Part shown: positions 24,999 to 33,526 of the stretch, one piece after another
Position numbering within the stretch: the stretch's first letter is position 1
Layout: the number at the start of each line of letters is the position of its first letter
Assembly: GCA_028281325.1 (NCBI GenBank)
Contig: JANQKC010000024.1
Location: forward strand, 1-64,000
DNA from: Alphaproteobacteria bacterium
GTDB lineage: Bacteria > Pseudomonadota > Alphaproteobacteria > UBA8366
Direction of reading: 5' to 3'
DNA length: 64,000 bases
Program-made: the position numbers and the translations under genes
Notes under the pieces: generated by a model
The model's input: only the letters and a program-made list of their open reading frames with translations
What the model was told of the DNA's origin: nothing
The model's database searches: none

Positions 24999-26375
24999 AT
25001 GTCACCGACCGACCCGCCAAACATCGACCCCGATCTCCGCGACATCTACGCCGCCGGCGCGGGCCGGAGCGCGCTGCTGACCGATCTGTATCAGCTCGCC
25101 ATGATGGAAGCCTACCTTGAGGCCGGCATGACGGAGGGCGCGGTGTTTGAATTCTTCGTTCGACGTCTTCCCAAGGGCCGCAACTTCCTGATTGCCGCCG
25201 GCCTGGAGCAGGCGGTGGACTTTCTTCAACAACTTCGTTTCACGGAACCCGAGCTGCGCTGGCTCCGCGACCATGGCGGCTTTGGCAAGCCGTTGGTGCG
25301 GTACCTCGAAGGTCTGCGCTTCGAGGGCGACGTCAACGCCATGCCCGAGGGAACCGCCTTCTTCGCCGACGAGCCGATCCTCCAGGTCGTCGCGCCCTTG
25401 CCGGTCGCGCAATTGGTCGAGACGCGGCTCATCAACCTCCTACAGTTCCAGACCATGGTGGCGAGCAAGGCGGCGCGGATGGTGCTCGCCGCGCCGGGGA
25501 AGATGCTCTTGGATTTCGGGTTGCGGCGCGCCCATTCGGCGGAGGCCGGGCTTCTCGCGGCGCGGGCCGGCTATATTGCCGGGTTTACCGGAACCGCGAC
25601 CGTGCCGGCGGCGGCGCTTTACGGCATCCCGATTTTCGGCACGATGGCGCATTCCTTCATCCAAGCCCATGAGGACGAAAACCAAGCCTTCGTGGATTTC
25701 GCCCGTGCGCGGCCGCAAGGCGTGGTGTTACTGCTCGACACCTACGACACGGAAGCCGCCGCGCGGTCGCTCGTCGACTTGGCGCCGGGTTTGATGGCCG
25801 AGGGGATAGAGTTGGCCGGTGTTCGCCTCGATAGCGGGAACCTCGCCGATCATGCCTTCAAGGTCCGGCGAATCCTGGACGGGGGCGGCCTTCGGGCGGT
25901 GCGTATTTTTGCCAGCGGCGGTTTGGACGAATTCCAATTGCAGCGGTTCGCAACGCAGAACGCGCCGATCGACGGGTTCGGGATCGGGACTCAGCTGACA
26001 ACCTCGGGCGACGCGCCGTCGCTGGATTGCGCGTACAAACTCGAGGAGTACGCGGGCAAACCGAAACGGAAACGGTCGGAAGGAAAGGCGACATGGCCGG
26101 GGCGAAAACAAATCTTCCGGCGGCTGGGGCCGGATGGTCGGCTGGCTGGCGACGTGTTGGCGTTGGCGGACGAAGACGCCGACGGCGAAAGACTACTGCA
26201 ACCGGTCCTGCGCGGCGGCGCGTTGGTGACTCCGTTGCCCTCCTGTGCGGAGGCGCGGGCAAACGCCGCCGGAAATCTAGCGGCGCTTCCGGGACGATTG
26301 CGGGCACTGGAACCCGCCGCCGGCGTCGAGGTGACGGTGTCCGACCGGATCAAGGCCCTGGCTGCGCAAATCTGA
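24999..26375 (+). CDS. pncB: Nicotinate phosphoribosyltransferase
   Basis: 458 residues. Forms nicotinate mononucleotide from nicotinate, PRPP and ATP (Preiss-Handler route). Motifs: LTDLYQLAMMEAYLEAG at the N-terminus, FGLRRAHSAEAGLLAARAG, GTMAHSFIQAHEDE with the phosphorylatable His region, LLDTYDTEA, GVRLDSGNLADHA and the phosphate loop IDGFGIGTQLTTSGDAP. It consumes PRPP, the product of the prs gene in the same island. Confidence 0.95.
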   Translation: MSPTDPPNIDPDLRDIYAAGAGRSALLTDLYQLAMMEAYLEAGMTEGAVFEFFVRRLPKGRNFLIAAGLEQAVDFLQQLRFTEPELRWLRDHGGFGKPLVRYLEGLRFEGDVNAMPEGTAFFADEPILQVVAPLPVAQLVETRLINLLQFQTMVASKAARMVLAAPGKMLLDFGLRRAHSAEAGLLAARAGYIAGFTGTATVPAAALYGIPIFGTMAHSFIQAHEDENQAFVDFARARPQGVVLLLDTYDTEAAARSLVDLAPGLMAEGIELAGVRLDSGNLADHAFKVRRILDGGGLRAVRIFASGGLDEFQLQRFATQNAPIDGFGIGTQLTTSGDAPSLDCAYKLEEYAGKPKRKRSEGKATWPGRKQIFRRLGPDGRLAGDVLALADEDADGERLLQPVLRGGALVTPLPSCAEARANAAGNLAALPGRLRALEPAAGVEVTVSDRIKALAAQI

Positions 26376-26554
26376 ACCGTCGACGGAAAGCAATCGCCGG
26401 TGACCGGTGAAGTGCCGCCGCCCCGCTTGTCGGCATCCCGGTCTATGACCGATTGCCGTGTTTGCAAAACGGCATGCCGTTGCGGGCCCGTCGGCAAGAC
26501 GGGTTACTTCTCGCCGTGCAGTTTCGCGCGAGTGGCGTCGATGCGATCGCTGGA

Positions 26555-26641
26555 TCACAAAGTTGGCTTGGACTCGTCCCAGGAAGACGGGATCGCTTTT
26601 TCGAACGACACCCCGTGCTGTTCGATGCCGGTAAAGGTCAT
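26555..26641 (-). CDS. Possible 28-residue ORF coupled to the CBS gene
   Basis: ATG 26641 overlaps the CBS-domain gene stop as ATGA. The product begins MTFTGIEQHGVSF and ends at a TGA at 26557-26555. The same frame continues 16 more sense codons to a TAA. It may be a small coupled protein or the start of a decayed gene. Only the overlap geometry supports it. Confidence 0.25.
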   Translation of the reverse strand: MTFTGIEQHGVSFEKAIPSSWDESKPTL

Positions 26642-27081
26642 CGGATGAGTTGTTCAAGGCGTTCCTCCCATTCGAGCATGGCTTTCTCCTCGGGAAAGAA
26701 ACTCTTCCGCGAGACAATCCCCATCAGTTTACCGTTGCTGGTCCCGTCATCCGTCACCGGAAGGTGGCGAAACCCGCCATCCTGCATTTTCTGCAACGCA
26801 AGATACGGTTTGTCGGTCGCCGCCGCGCATTGCGGATTCTTGGTCATCACGCGAGACAACGGCGTCTTGTCAGGATCGAGATGGCCGCCAACCACCCGAC
26901 GGGCGACGTCGCGTACCGTAAAAATCCCACAGAGTTCTCCCTGCGTGTTCACGACCAAGACAGAACTCACACGATTGCTATCCATTAAGATGGCTGCATC
27001 GCGGGCGGTGTCGGACATATTCAACGTGATCAATGCCTGGTCCGAAACCACGTCCGGAATAAGGTTCCTTCTCGTTTTCAT
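26638..27081 (-). CDS. Tandem CBS-domain protein
   Basis: 147 residues from ATG 27081, preceded by GGAGGG; the longer reading from 27138 is rejected. Two CBS repeats: MSDTARDAAILMDSNRVSS with GIFTVRDVARRV, and RVMTKNPQCAAATDKPYLA with LMGIVSRKSFF. CBS pairs bind AMP, ATP or NAD and act as energy sensors. Standing alone in a gene cluster for AMP, PRPP and NAD salvage, it is a plausible adenylate sensor for the island. Confidence 0.9.
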   Translation of the reverse strand: MKTRRNLIPDVVSDQALITLNMSDTARDAAILMDSNRVSSVLVVNTQGELCGIFTVRDVARRVVGGHLDPDKTPLSRVMTKNPQCAAATDKPYLALQKMQDGGFRHLPVTDDGTSNGKLMGIVSRKSFFPEEKAMLEWEERLEQLIR

Positions 27082-27150
27082 ATTGCCCTCCACAACATAT
27101 GGTCTTGATACCACCATGAGGTGAATGGAGTGTAGCACCGGGACGTGATG

Positions 27151-27164
27151 TCGATCAGAGTCAC
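27151..27164. promoter_or_regulatory. Degenerate FNR/FixK-like site before the CBS gene
   Basis: TCGATCAGAGTCAC matches TTGAY-N4-RTCAA at 8 of 10 positions. Its centre is 76 bases upstream of ATG 27081, similar to the stronger boxes in the island. Confidence 0.3.
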
Positions 27165-27890
27165 ATCCTGGTGCGAGTCCTCGGGTTTTGTTTGAGGCCG
27201 GCCAATCCGTTTACAAGATTTGTGAGAACAGATTGTCCCTCGCTTAAGCAACGTTCGTGCGGCTTTCGGCGCTGCATTGCGTGCGGGTCCTCGATTGCCT
27301 CCATTCCACGGTTTCATTTCCCGACTCCGCGCTTATCGCGCTGCCCTAGCACCTCGCCATCCTGCATCGCTGCCTCGACCAGGGCGCAACGCCGAACCCG
27401 CTCAGGAAACTCGAAAGCTGTTTGGTGGACATTTGCGCCGAGCACGCCCCCACCGACCGTGGCCGATCATGAAAGGGAGCTAAGGGCAAACGGCCCCGAC
27501 CCCGTTGGGAGCGGACGAACGGGACACTCTCCAACGATCTTATCGATTACCAAGACCCGGCCGGCAAAACTATGACCTGGATCAAGACGGAAGACGCCGC
27601 CCTGATTCGATGCGTCCCACGGTTTTCGGAGAACGATGGCTTGCCCTTCTTGTTCGATCAAACATCGGTGATGGAGCGAGCAGGTCCGAATCGCCGCGCA
27701 ATCGACATGCTTCCAGGCCCGCCGCTGGCGGATCCAAGATCGGCCTTTTGATCCGCCAGCGTGACTTTGCAGACGGGTGGCATGGCCGTTCTGATAAAGG
27801 TCAATGCCGAACGGTCGGTTCTTTCTTACCGTCTCGCTCGTTCGCCAACCAGATCGCCAGTGAAAATCCCGCCGAACGAGGGGCGCGAAT
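27165..27890. other. Long region without a recognisable gene
   Basis: Several frames stay open for 60-165 codons, but none shows a known motif, good ribosome site or protein-like composition. One short plus-strand reading (from ATG 27571, MTWIKTEDAALIRC) might be a gene remnant. I see no terminal repeats or transposase motifs. It may be the decayed right edge of the stress island. Confidence 0.4.
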
Positions 27891-28361
27891 ATGACCAAGG
27901 ACCAGAAAAACGCCGAACCCGCGATAAGGATCGTCGATCCCGATGCGCCGCCAGACGTTCGCAAAGTCAGAAGTTGGATCGGCCCATCCGCATACGACTA
28001 TTGGTGCCGTCTTAGGGACATGATTGACGACCTGTATCCGGGTGTTTTCGCTCCGGAATGGCTCAATGGCGGCAGGAAACACGGTTGGTCATTGCGATAC
28101 AAAAAGAGCCGGTCCTTCTGTACCTTCATACCGGAGCGGAACGCCTTCAAACTCCAAGTCACCTTCGGCGCCAAGGAACGCGCGAAGGTGGACGGTCTGC
28201 GGGACCAGATTTCGCCCGCGACTTTGGAGGCATACGATAATGCGACGACCTACCATGATGGCAAATGGCTGCTTCTTGTGATCGACGATGGTGCCGTCTT
28301 GCACGACGTCAGGATACTTCTAAGCGTCAAGCGAAGACCCAAACAGATTTCAGCCACGTGA
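27891..28361 (+). CDS. DUF3788-like protein
   Basis: 156 residues. The pattern of Trp-rich blocks matches the DUF3788 family: a central WCRLRDMIDDLYPG, then GWSLRYKKSRSFCTFIPERNAF, then a helix and KWLLLVIDDGAVLHDV near the end. Family members are small cytosolic proteins of unknown function. It is not visibly part of an operon; the next gene is on the other strand. Confidence 0.65.
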   Translation: MTKDQKNAEPAIRIVDPDAPPDVRKVRSWIGPSAYDYWCRLRDMIDDLYPGVFAPEWLNGGRKHGWSLRYKKSRSFCTFIPERNAFKLQVTFGAKERAKVDGLRDQISPATLEAYDNATTYHDGKWLLLVIDDGAVLHDVRILLSVKRRPKQISAT

Positions 28362-28393
28362 TCGTGGGAGACGCGGCTCCCGCCGGAGCCCAC

Positions 28394-29698
28394 CTAGCGC
28401 GTAGGGTCAGCCTCGGGCCGTACAAGAATCTTCTCTATGCGCCGCCCATCCATGGCGACCACCTCGAACCGAGCATTCTGGTACAGGAAACTCTCGCCAA
28501 CGGTCGGCAATTGGTCGAATTGCTGCAGGGCGAAGCCTGCGACGGTGTCGAAGCCGCCACGTTCTCGAAGGCCTCGTAAGCCGATGCGGTCCTCGAATTC
28601 GTCGATCGGCAATGTCCCGTCGACGAGCCAGGATCCGTCATCGCGTTGAATGATGAGCAGCTTGGCGGCTTCTCCCCGTTCCGGTAGTTCACCTGCGATC
28701 GACTCCAGAAGGTCGGTCACCGTTACCACGCCTTCGGTCACGCCGTATTCGTCGACGACGACAGCCATGTTCGCGCCTTCGAGACGAAATCGTTCGATGA
28801 GCTTCAGGACGGAGATGCGGTCGAGAACGACCAGCGGCGGCACCATCAGGGACTGCAGGTCGATGGGGTCGTTCTTCAGGGCCAGCGGCAATAGATCCTT
28901 GGTGTGCGCCACGCCAACCGCGCGGTCGACCGAACCGTCGCAAACGAGCAGGCGAGAGAAGTGGGACGTCTCGGCTACGCGCTTCAGTGTTTCGGGGTCG
29001 GCCTGCGCCTCGACCCAGACGACCTCCGACCGCGGTGTCATAATGGCCCTGACCGGCCGATCGGCGAGACGGAGCACGCCATCGATCATCTCGCGCTCCT
29101 GGGGTGCGAAGATTCCCGAGAGAGCGCCTTCGGCGACCAGCGATTTCACCTCATCCTCGATCGCACTCTCTCTACGCGCCGTGGAGAGCTTCATGACGCG
29201 AAGGACCACATCGGTCGAGACCTTGAGGAGCCACACGGCGGGCGCGGCCAAATGCGACAACAGCTTCATCCGTCGGGCGACGAGCGAAGCGACACGTTCG
29301 GGGTTTGCGAGCGCGATGCGCTTCGGCACCAGTTCGCCAACGATCAGGGTAAGGTAGGTGATCACGACCACCGTCAGGCCGATTGCGATGGTGTCGCCGT
29401 GTGGCGCGACGTCGGGGAAGGTTTCAAGCCAATCGCCCAGCTTATCGGCGATCGTCGCCCCGCTGAACGCGCCGGCGAGGATTCCGACCAGCGTGATGCC
29501 GATCTGCACCGTCGACAGAAACCGGGTCGGGTCTTCGATGAGGAGGAGCGCCGTGCGCGCGCCTTTGTTTCCGAGGCCAGCCATCTGCTCAAGCCGGCTT
29601 TTCCGGCAGGACACCAGCGCGAGTTCCGACATCGCCAGCGCGCCGTTCATGAGTATGAGCAGCAGCACGAAGAATATCTCAAGATACAGCATGGTCAC
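28394..29698 (-). CDS. CNNM/CorC-type (HlyC/CorC family) membrane protein
   Basis: 434 residues. The N-terminal DUF21/CNNM domain has about four spans (LEIFFVLLLILMNGALAMSE, the family start; GELVPKRIALANPERVA). Two CBS domains follow (MTPRSEVVWVEAQ, then MVPPLVVLDRISVL with VDEYGVTEGVVTVTDLLESI), and a CorC_HlyC transporter-associated domain ends the protein. The family is linked to magnesium and other divalent-cation efflux at the inner membrane, and was once called hemolysin. Length and order of domains are complete. Confidence 0.93.
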   Translation of the reverse strand: MTMLYLEIFFVLLLILMNGALAMSELALVSCRKSRLEQMAGLGNKGARTALLLIEDPTRFLSTVQIGITLVGILAGAFSGATIADKLGDWLETFPDVAPHGDTIAIGLTVVVITYLTLIVGELVPKRIALANPERVASLVARRMKLLSHLAAPAVWLLKVSTDVVLRVMKLSTARRESAIEDEVKSLVAEGALSGIFAPQEREMIDGVLRLADRPVRAIMTPRSEVVWVEAQADPETLKRVAETSHFSRLLVCDGSVDRAVGVAHTKDLLPLALKNDPIDLQSLMVPPLVVLDRISVLKLIERFRLEGANMAVVVDEYGVTEGVVTVTDLLESIAGELPERGEAAKLLIIQRDDGSWLVDGTLPIDEFEDRIGLRGLRERGGFDTVAGFALQQFDQLPTVGESFLYQNARFEVVAMDGRRIEKILVRPEADPTR

Positions 29699-29785
29699 TC
29701 AACCTGATGAAACACGAGAGGGCCCCAGCAGACGCCAGACTCCTCGCCCACGGCAGGCGTCCGACACCGTTTCACCGCAAGCGCG

Positions 29786-31204
29786 TCATTTTGCTGCGGG
29801 AGCCAAGACGAAGATACCGAACGCTAACCATCCGAGCATCAGGCTTCCGGTTACTGCGAGCATGGCCGGCGCCCCAAACTGCGCGATGAGGGGCAGCGCG
29901 CTTGCCGTGAAGAGGCCGCCGCCGACGATGGGTTCGAACAACAATTGCTTGTAACCGAAGTTCTCGAGCCCTCCGGAACGATTGCCTGGATCGGTCATCC
30001 GGAAGAGCAGCATACCGGTCACGGTCATTCCCATGGACTGGCCGAAGTTGGGGATGCCGTTCTCGAACCAATATCTTGGAATGAGGCGGGGGGCGAGGAC
30101 AAGGAAGCCGAGGATATTCCACGCGATCCCGGCAACAGCAAGGATCATGAAGGGCAGAATATTGTCGCCGATCACCGTGAGGGACAAGGTCGCAAGCGCC
30201 GCCACGATGATGACATCGAGCGCCGTGCCGGCGATCCGATTGATGAGATGACGGTCGACAACATGGCGGCCCCAACGTCGGGATACCGCGATTTGCACGA
30301 CTACGCCGCCAAGCATGGCGAAGGGGAATACCGGAACATGTTCTATCAGTTCGACACCCCAGAGGCGCCCCCATGTGGCGGTTTCCAGGGCAAGCAGACC
30401 TTGCAGAATAAGCCAGCCAACGAAGATAGCGATGCCAATCAGGCCGAGGTGGAATGAAAGAGGGTCGATCGGGTGGTCTTCCTTCGGCTGATGACTGTCT
30501 GGAGACCGGTTTTCCATCAGCGCCGCCATTTCCTCCGGAACCGCTTCGGCGTCGAGCGGTGTTGCCCGGGCGTGGAGCCGGTTGGTCCGGGCCGCCCAAT
30601 TGATCAGAATCGTACCCGTGACGATGGCGGATACGAGGCCGACGGTTGCGAGCCCCAGGGCCAGATCGGCGCCTTCCGAAAAGCCCATTTCCTCAAAGAC
30701 CGGGATCAGTCCCGCCGCCGTGCCGTGACCGCCTTCGAACCCGATTTCGATAAGCGCGGCAGCCATCGGATCCATGTCGAAGAACGGCCCTAGGATGAAG
30801 ATCGCGAGCAAAAAGCCGATCACATATTGGCCCCAGGCGACGGTCTGACCATACGCGACGACAGGGGCGGCCCGCCGCCAGATGGCGCGAATGCCGGGTA
30901 TCAGCTTTCCGAGAAACAGCGAGGCGAAGACGACGTTGATGAGAATTCCGGGCAATGCATGCCACGTCTCCCTGATTTGTGCGGGGATTATCCCTTGGGT
31001 GAAGGGAGCATCGGGACCGAACGTCATGCCTAACATCGCACCGAGCACGTCGGGACCGACGAAAAGAGCCGCAAGGCCCGCGATGATGGAGCCGGGGAGA
31101 AACAGATACGACAGCAAGGTCGAGGTGCGCCGTACATAGTGGGCAGCGACCAGCAACACCCATATCAGGGCCAACCCGAGAAAGATCCATTCTATGTCAA
31201 CCAT
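29786..31204 (-). CDS. Sodium/glutamate symporter-like (GltS family) transporter
   Basis: 472 residues, about 12 spans. GltS-type hairpins are visible: an EIGFEGGHGTAAGLIPVF motif in the first half and FGQSMGMTVTGMLLFRM in the second, each with the Gly-rich turns of the ESS family. A long cytoplasmic loop (about 225-260) separates the halves. It should import an amino acid or organic acid with sodium. It is longer than typical GltS (about 400) and is a different subgroup from the second GltS-like gene at 60734. Confidence 0.85.
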   Translation of the reverse strand: MVDIEWIFLGLALIWVLLVAAHYVRRTSTLLSYLFLPGSIIAGLAALFVGPDVLGAMLGMTFGPDAPFTQGIIPAQIRETWHALPGILINVVFASLFLGKLIPGIRAIWRRAAPVVAYGQTVAWGQYVIGFLLAIFILGPFFDMDPMAAALIEIGFEGGHGTAAGLIPVFEEMGFSEGADLALGLATVGLVSAIVTGTILINWAARTNRLHARATPLDAEAVPEEMAALMENRSPDSHQPKEDHPIDPLSFHLGLIGIAIFVGWLILQGLLALETATWGRLWGVELIEHVPVFPFAMLGGVVVQIAVSRRWGRHVVDRHLINRIAGTALDVIIVAALATLSLTVIGDNILPFMILAVAGIAWNILGFLVLAPRLIPRYWFENGIPNFGQSMGMTVTGMLLFRMTDPGNRSGGLENFGYKQLLFEPIVGGGLFTASALPLIAQFGAPAMLAVTGSLMLGWLAFGIFVLAPAAK

Positions 31205-31396
31205 CTATTCCCGGCCTGGTAACGGCTCGGCCCGAGCCGCCGATTGTGCGTCGGATTTTACGGCGGATTCCTGCTGGTTCATCAGAGCCGCTTCGATTTC
31301 TCCGCTCTCCAAATCCCAAGTCGATTCGCGAAGAGGACCGTTTAGCACCGCGCTAACGGAAATACACGGCCAAACGGGTCTTGGAGCGTCCGCCGG
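31205..31396. other. Promoter region of the GltS-like gene
   Basis: An 81-codon minus-strand frame ends one base before the GltS-like start but has no recognisable features, so it is not called as a gene. This stretch probably carries the transporter promoter. Confidence 0.3.
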
Positions 31397-31546
31397 ATGC
31401 GCATGGAGCCGCGGACGGCCATGCCGACGTACAAGGATTATGCGCGACATAAGCGGCCTCTCGGCCGCGAGGTCTTCGTGTCCTGGCTCAAGACCTTGGC
31501 CATACGCAATCCGGATCTCTCAGGCTCCTTTGAACGCGGGCGCTAA
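31397..31546 (+). CDS. Possible 49-residue small basic protein
   Basis: ATG 31397 (or 31403, 31421) to TAA at 31544-31546. The C-terminal part reads RPLGREVFVSWLKTLAIRNP, which looks protein-like and basic. It overlaps the end of the convergent EEP-family gene by 4 bases. No strong ribosome site. Function unknown. Confidence 0.3.
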   Translation: MRMEPRTAMPTYKDYARHKRPLGREVFVSWLKTLAIRNPDLSGSFERGR

Positions 31547-32460
31547 AGCCTGACGTTCATAACCACAGGGCAATGATCCGACGCTTTCGGGGCGTTTTGC
31601 CCGACGCCTCGAAAGCGCCGCCCGGTGTATCGATGGGCCCGTCTCGGCAAGCCTTGACGCAGGATGCCGGGAAGTCCTGGGCTGGCGGTGGCAAGGGATC
31701 GAGAGAGAAGAATGTAGTCTAGCTGCCGGTACTCGCCTTTTCGTGCCCAATAGTGTGTCCAGCGTTCGCTCTCGGGCAATCGTGAGATTACGTCTTCGGT
31801 TTGATTCCAGTTGACGAGCCTCGATAGCGAGGTCCCAGGTTCCATGTAGTCGTTGAAGTCGCCGAGAACCACCCAAGGATGAGCGCCGGTGTCAGGCGTG
31901 CCAAATCGGCTTTCGATTATGGAGCGGGTGGCCGCGACCTGATCCATTCGACGTTGTCGCGTTTGCGCGCGGCCTCCGATCATCGATTTGTAGTGCTGCA
32001 CGAACAGCGTCAGGGTTTTGTCGCCGACGGCAACGTCGACTTCGAGGCAGTCCCTGGAAAAAATATAGGATCGGCTCCTTGCCGTCCGCCTGACGTGCTG
32101 ATGGGTTCGAATACGCGTGATCGGCAACTTGCTTAGGACGGCGACGTCGATAAGCCGCGGATCGTTTCCGTCGACCAATGCGATGTAAGGATACGTGCGG
32201 CTCCCGCGATGGATGTGGTGGCTTCGAAACCGTTTAAGCGTGTCTAAGCTTTCGACCTCTTGAAGGCAGACGACGTCCGCGTCCGTCTCTTCGATCGCGT
32301 TCCCGGTGATGCGTTTTGCATCGTCGTCATTCAGGTCGAAACGTCGTTTGTCCGGAAGCCAACCGTCCCTGATGGCCGTGCGAGGATCGACGTTGCTGCG
32401 AAACTTGTACCGAGCGAATAGGTTTTCACAGTTGAATGTGGCGATTCTAGCCGTAACCAT
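31543..32460 (-). CDS. Endonuclease/exonuclease/phosphatase (EEP) superfamily protein
   Basis: 305 residues. All EEP signatures are present: TFNCENLFA at the N-terminus (metal Asn), CLQEVES (metal Glu), a DVAVLSKLPI strand, VQHYKSM (catalytic His region), VLGDFNDY (Asp/Asn pair), LDYILLSR and SDHCPVVMN with the terminal Asp-His. The fold acts on nucleic acids or phosphoester lipids. No signal peptide is seen, so a cytosolic nuclease is favoured. Substrate is unknown. Confidence 0.88.
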   Translation of the reverse strand: MVTARIATFNCENLFARYKFRSNVDPRTAIRDGWLPDKRRFDLNDDDAKRITGNAIEETDADVVCLQEVESLDTLKRFRSHHIHRGSRTYPYIALVDGNDPRLIDVAVLSKLPITRIRTHQHVRRTARSRSYIFSRDCLEVDVAVGDKTLTLFVQHYKSMIGGRAQTRQRRMDQVAATRSIIESRFGTPDTGAHPWVVLGDFNDYMEPGTSLSRLVNWNQTEDVISRLPESERWTHYWARKGEYRQLDYILLSRSLATASPGLPGILRQGLPRRAHRYTGRRFRGVGQNAPKASDHCPVVMNVRL

Positions 32461-32816
32461 TTTTCCCGCCTTTCGTGTGTTTGGCGTTCTTAATGCTAGT
32501 TCAGCCTATCAGAAAATTACCAAAGCGGGTATAAATTACAAATTAGAACACTATTAAAGTGCATTTTTCAGCTCGACACGCCATCCCGTGCGGATCGCCG
32601 CGCATCGCCATCTTCGCCCCTCAACACGCAAGGAACTCTCCCAAGTTACCGCAGGACTCTGGGGCGGATCTGCCGTTCTCCAAGAACACCTGATCCTTTC
32701 CGGGGATTAACCCGGTATCGCGGCGAAGGGCCTCCGGCGCGTAGCCTTTAGAGATGTAGACAGGAGTTGTGTAATATTGCGATGTTCTCTACGCCGGCGC
32801 GGAAATCAGACCAACA
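32461..32816. other. AT-richer intergenic region between divergent genes
   Basis: The part at 32505-32570 is strikingly AT-rich for this genome and probably holds promoters for the EEP gene and perhaps others. No gene is supported. Confidence 0.4.
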
Positions 32817-33503
32817 ATGAATAAAATATTGCCTTCGATAGCGACGATCGGGCGCACGCCCATATGGCTCTACGTCATCGGAATCCTGCCGGCGGTTTCG
32901 GTCGTGATCATTTCCGGCGTTCAGCCCTGGATTCCGGTCGACCAGCTGTTCCGGGATACCCTGTCCGCCGCGAGCCACGTCACCGATGGCAGATTTCCGC
33001 CCTATCTCGGGCTGGTGTCCAATTTCGGAATACTCTTATGGAGCGGCGCGACGGGGGTCTGCTTTATCGGCGGGCTGATCGTGCTGCGAAATGAGGGGTT
33101 GAGCCAGGCCGCGATGTTTCTGTTTTTCGCGGCCTTCCTATCCGGAGCGCTAACGGTCGACGACTTCTTTCTCGCTCATGAACGGATCTACCCCCGGCTG
33201 TTCGGCATTGGCGAGAAGTCTGTGTTTGCCGGCTACGGCATCCTCACGGCGGCCTATCTGTTCTTCTTCCGCAACGTGATTTGGGCGGTGGGGCCGCACT
33301 TGCTCCTTCTCAGCCTCGCCTGTTTCTTGGTCAGCGTGTTGGTGGATGTGGTCATGCCGTCCGGCGGAAAGCTGCACCGGCTGCTTGAAGACGGGTCCAA
33401 ACTCTTAGGCATCACATTGTGGAAGACGTTTCACATGTGGGCCGTTTGGCTGCTGACGCTTAAAGAACGCCCGCACCCGTCGAAAGACGTGCATGACGGA
33501 TAA
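32817..33503 (+). CDS. Uncharacterised polytopic membrane protein
   Basis: 228 residues. About six membrane spans are visible (IWLYVIGILPAVSVVIISG; LVSNFGILLWSGATGVCFIGG; MFLFFAAFLSGAL; SVFAGYGILTAAYLFFF; LLLLSLACFLVSVLVDVV; WKTFHMWAVWLLTL). Conserved-looking polar residues cluster in or beside spans (VDDFFLAHERIYP and HRLLEDGSK), which could form a metal or catalytic site. I do not recognise the family. Confidence 0.75.
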   Translation: MNKILPSIATIGRTPIWLYVIGILPAVSVVIISGVQPWIPVDQLFRDTLSAASHVTDGRFPPYLGLVSNFGILLWSGATGVCFIGGLIVLRNEGLSQAAMFLFFAAFLSGALTVDDFFLAHERIYPRLFGIGEKSVFAGYGILTAAYLFFFRNVIWAVGPHLLLLSLACFLVSVLVDVVMPSGGKLHRLLEDGSKLLGITLWKTFHMWAVWLLTLKERPHPSKDVHDG

Positions 33504-33526
33504 GGGCGTTGTCGGCGTAGACCCGG

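Noticed and set aside
26555-26641. A second Sec-type TGA in the small ORF after the CBS gene
   Set aside because: Only 16 codons follow the TGA, the residues around it are not a known Sec motif, and no convincing stem was found.
27165-27890. Remnant of a transposon or prophage
   Set aside because: No transposase or integrase motif, target duplication or terminal repeat could be recognised.
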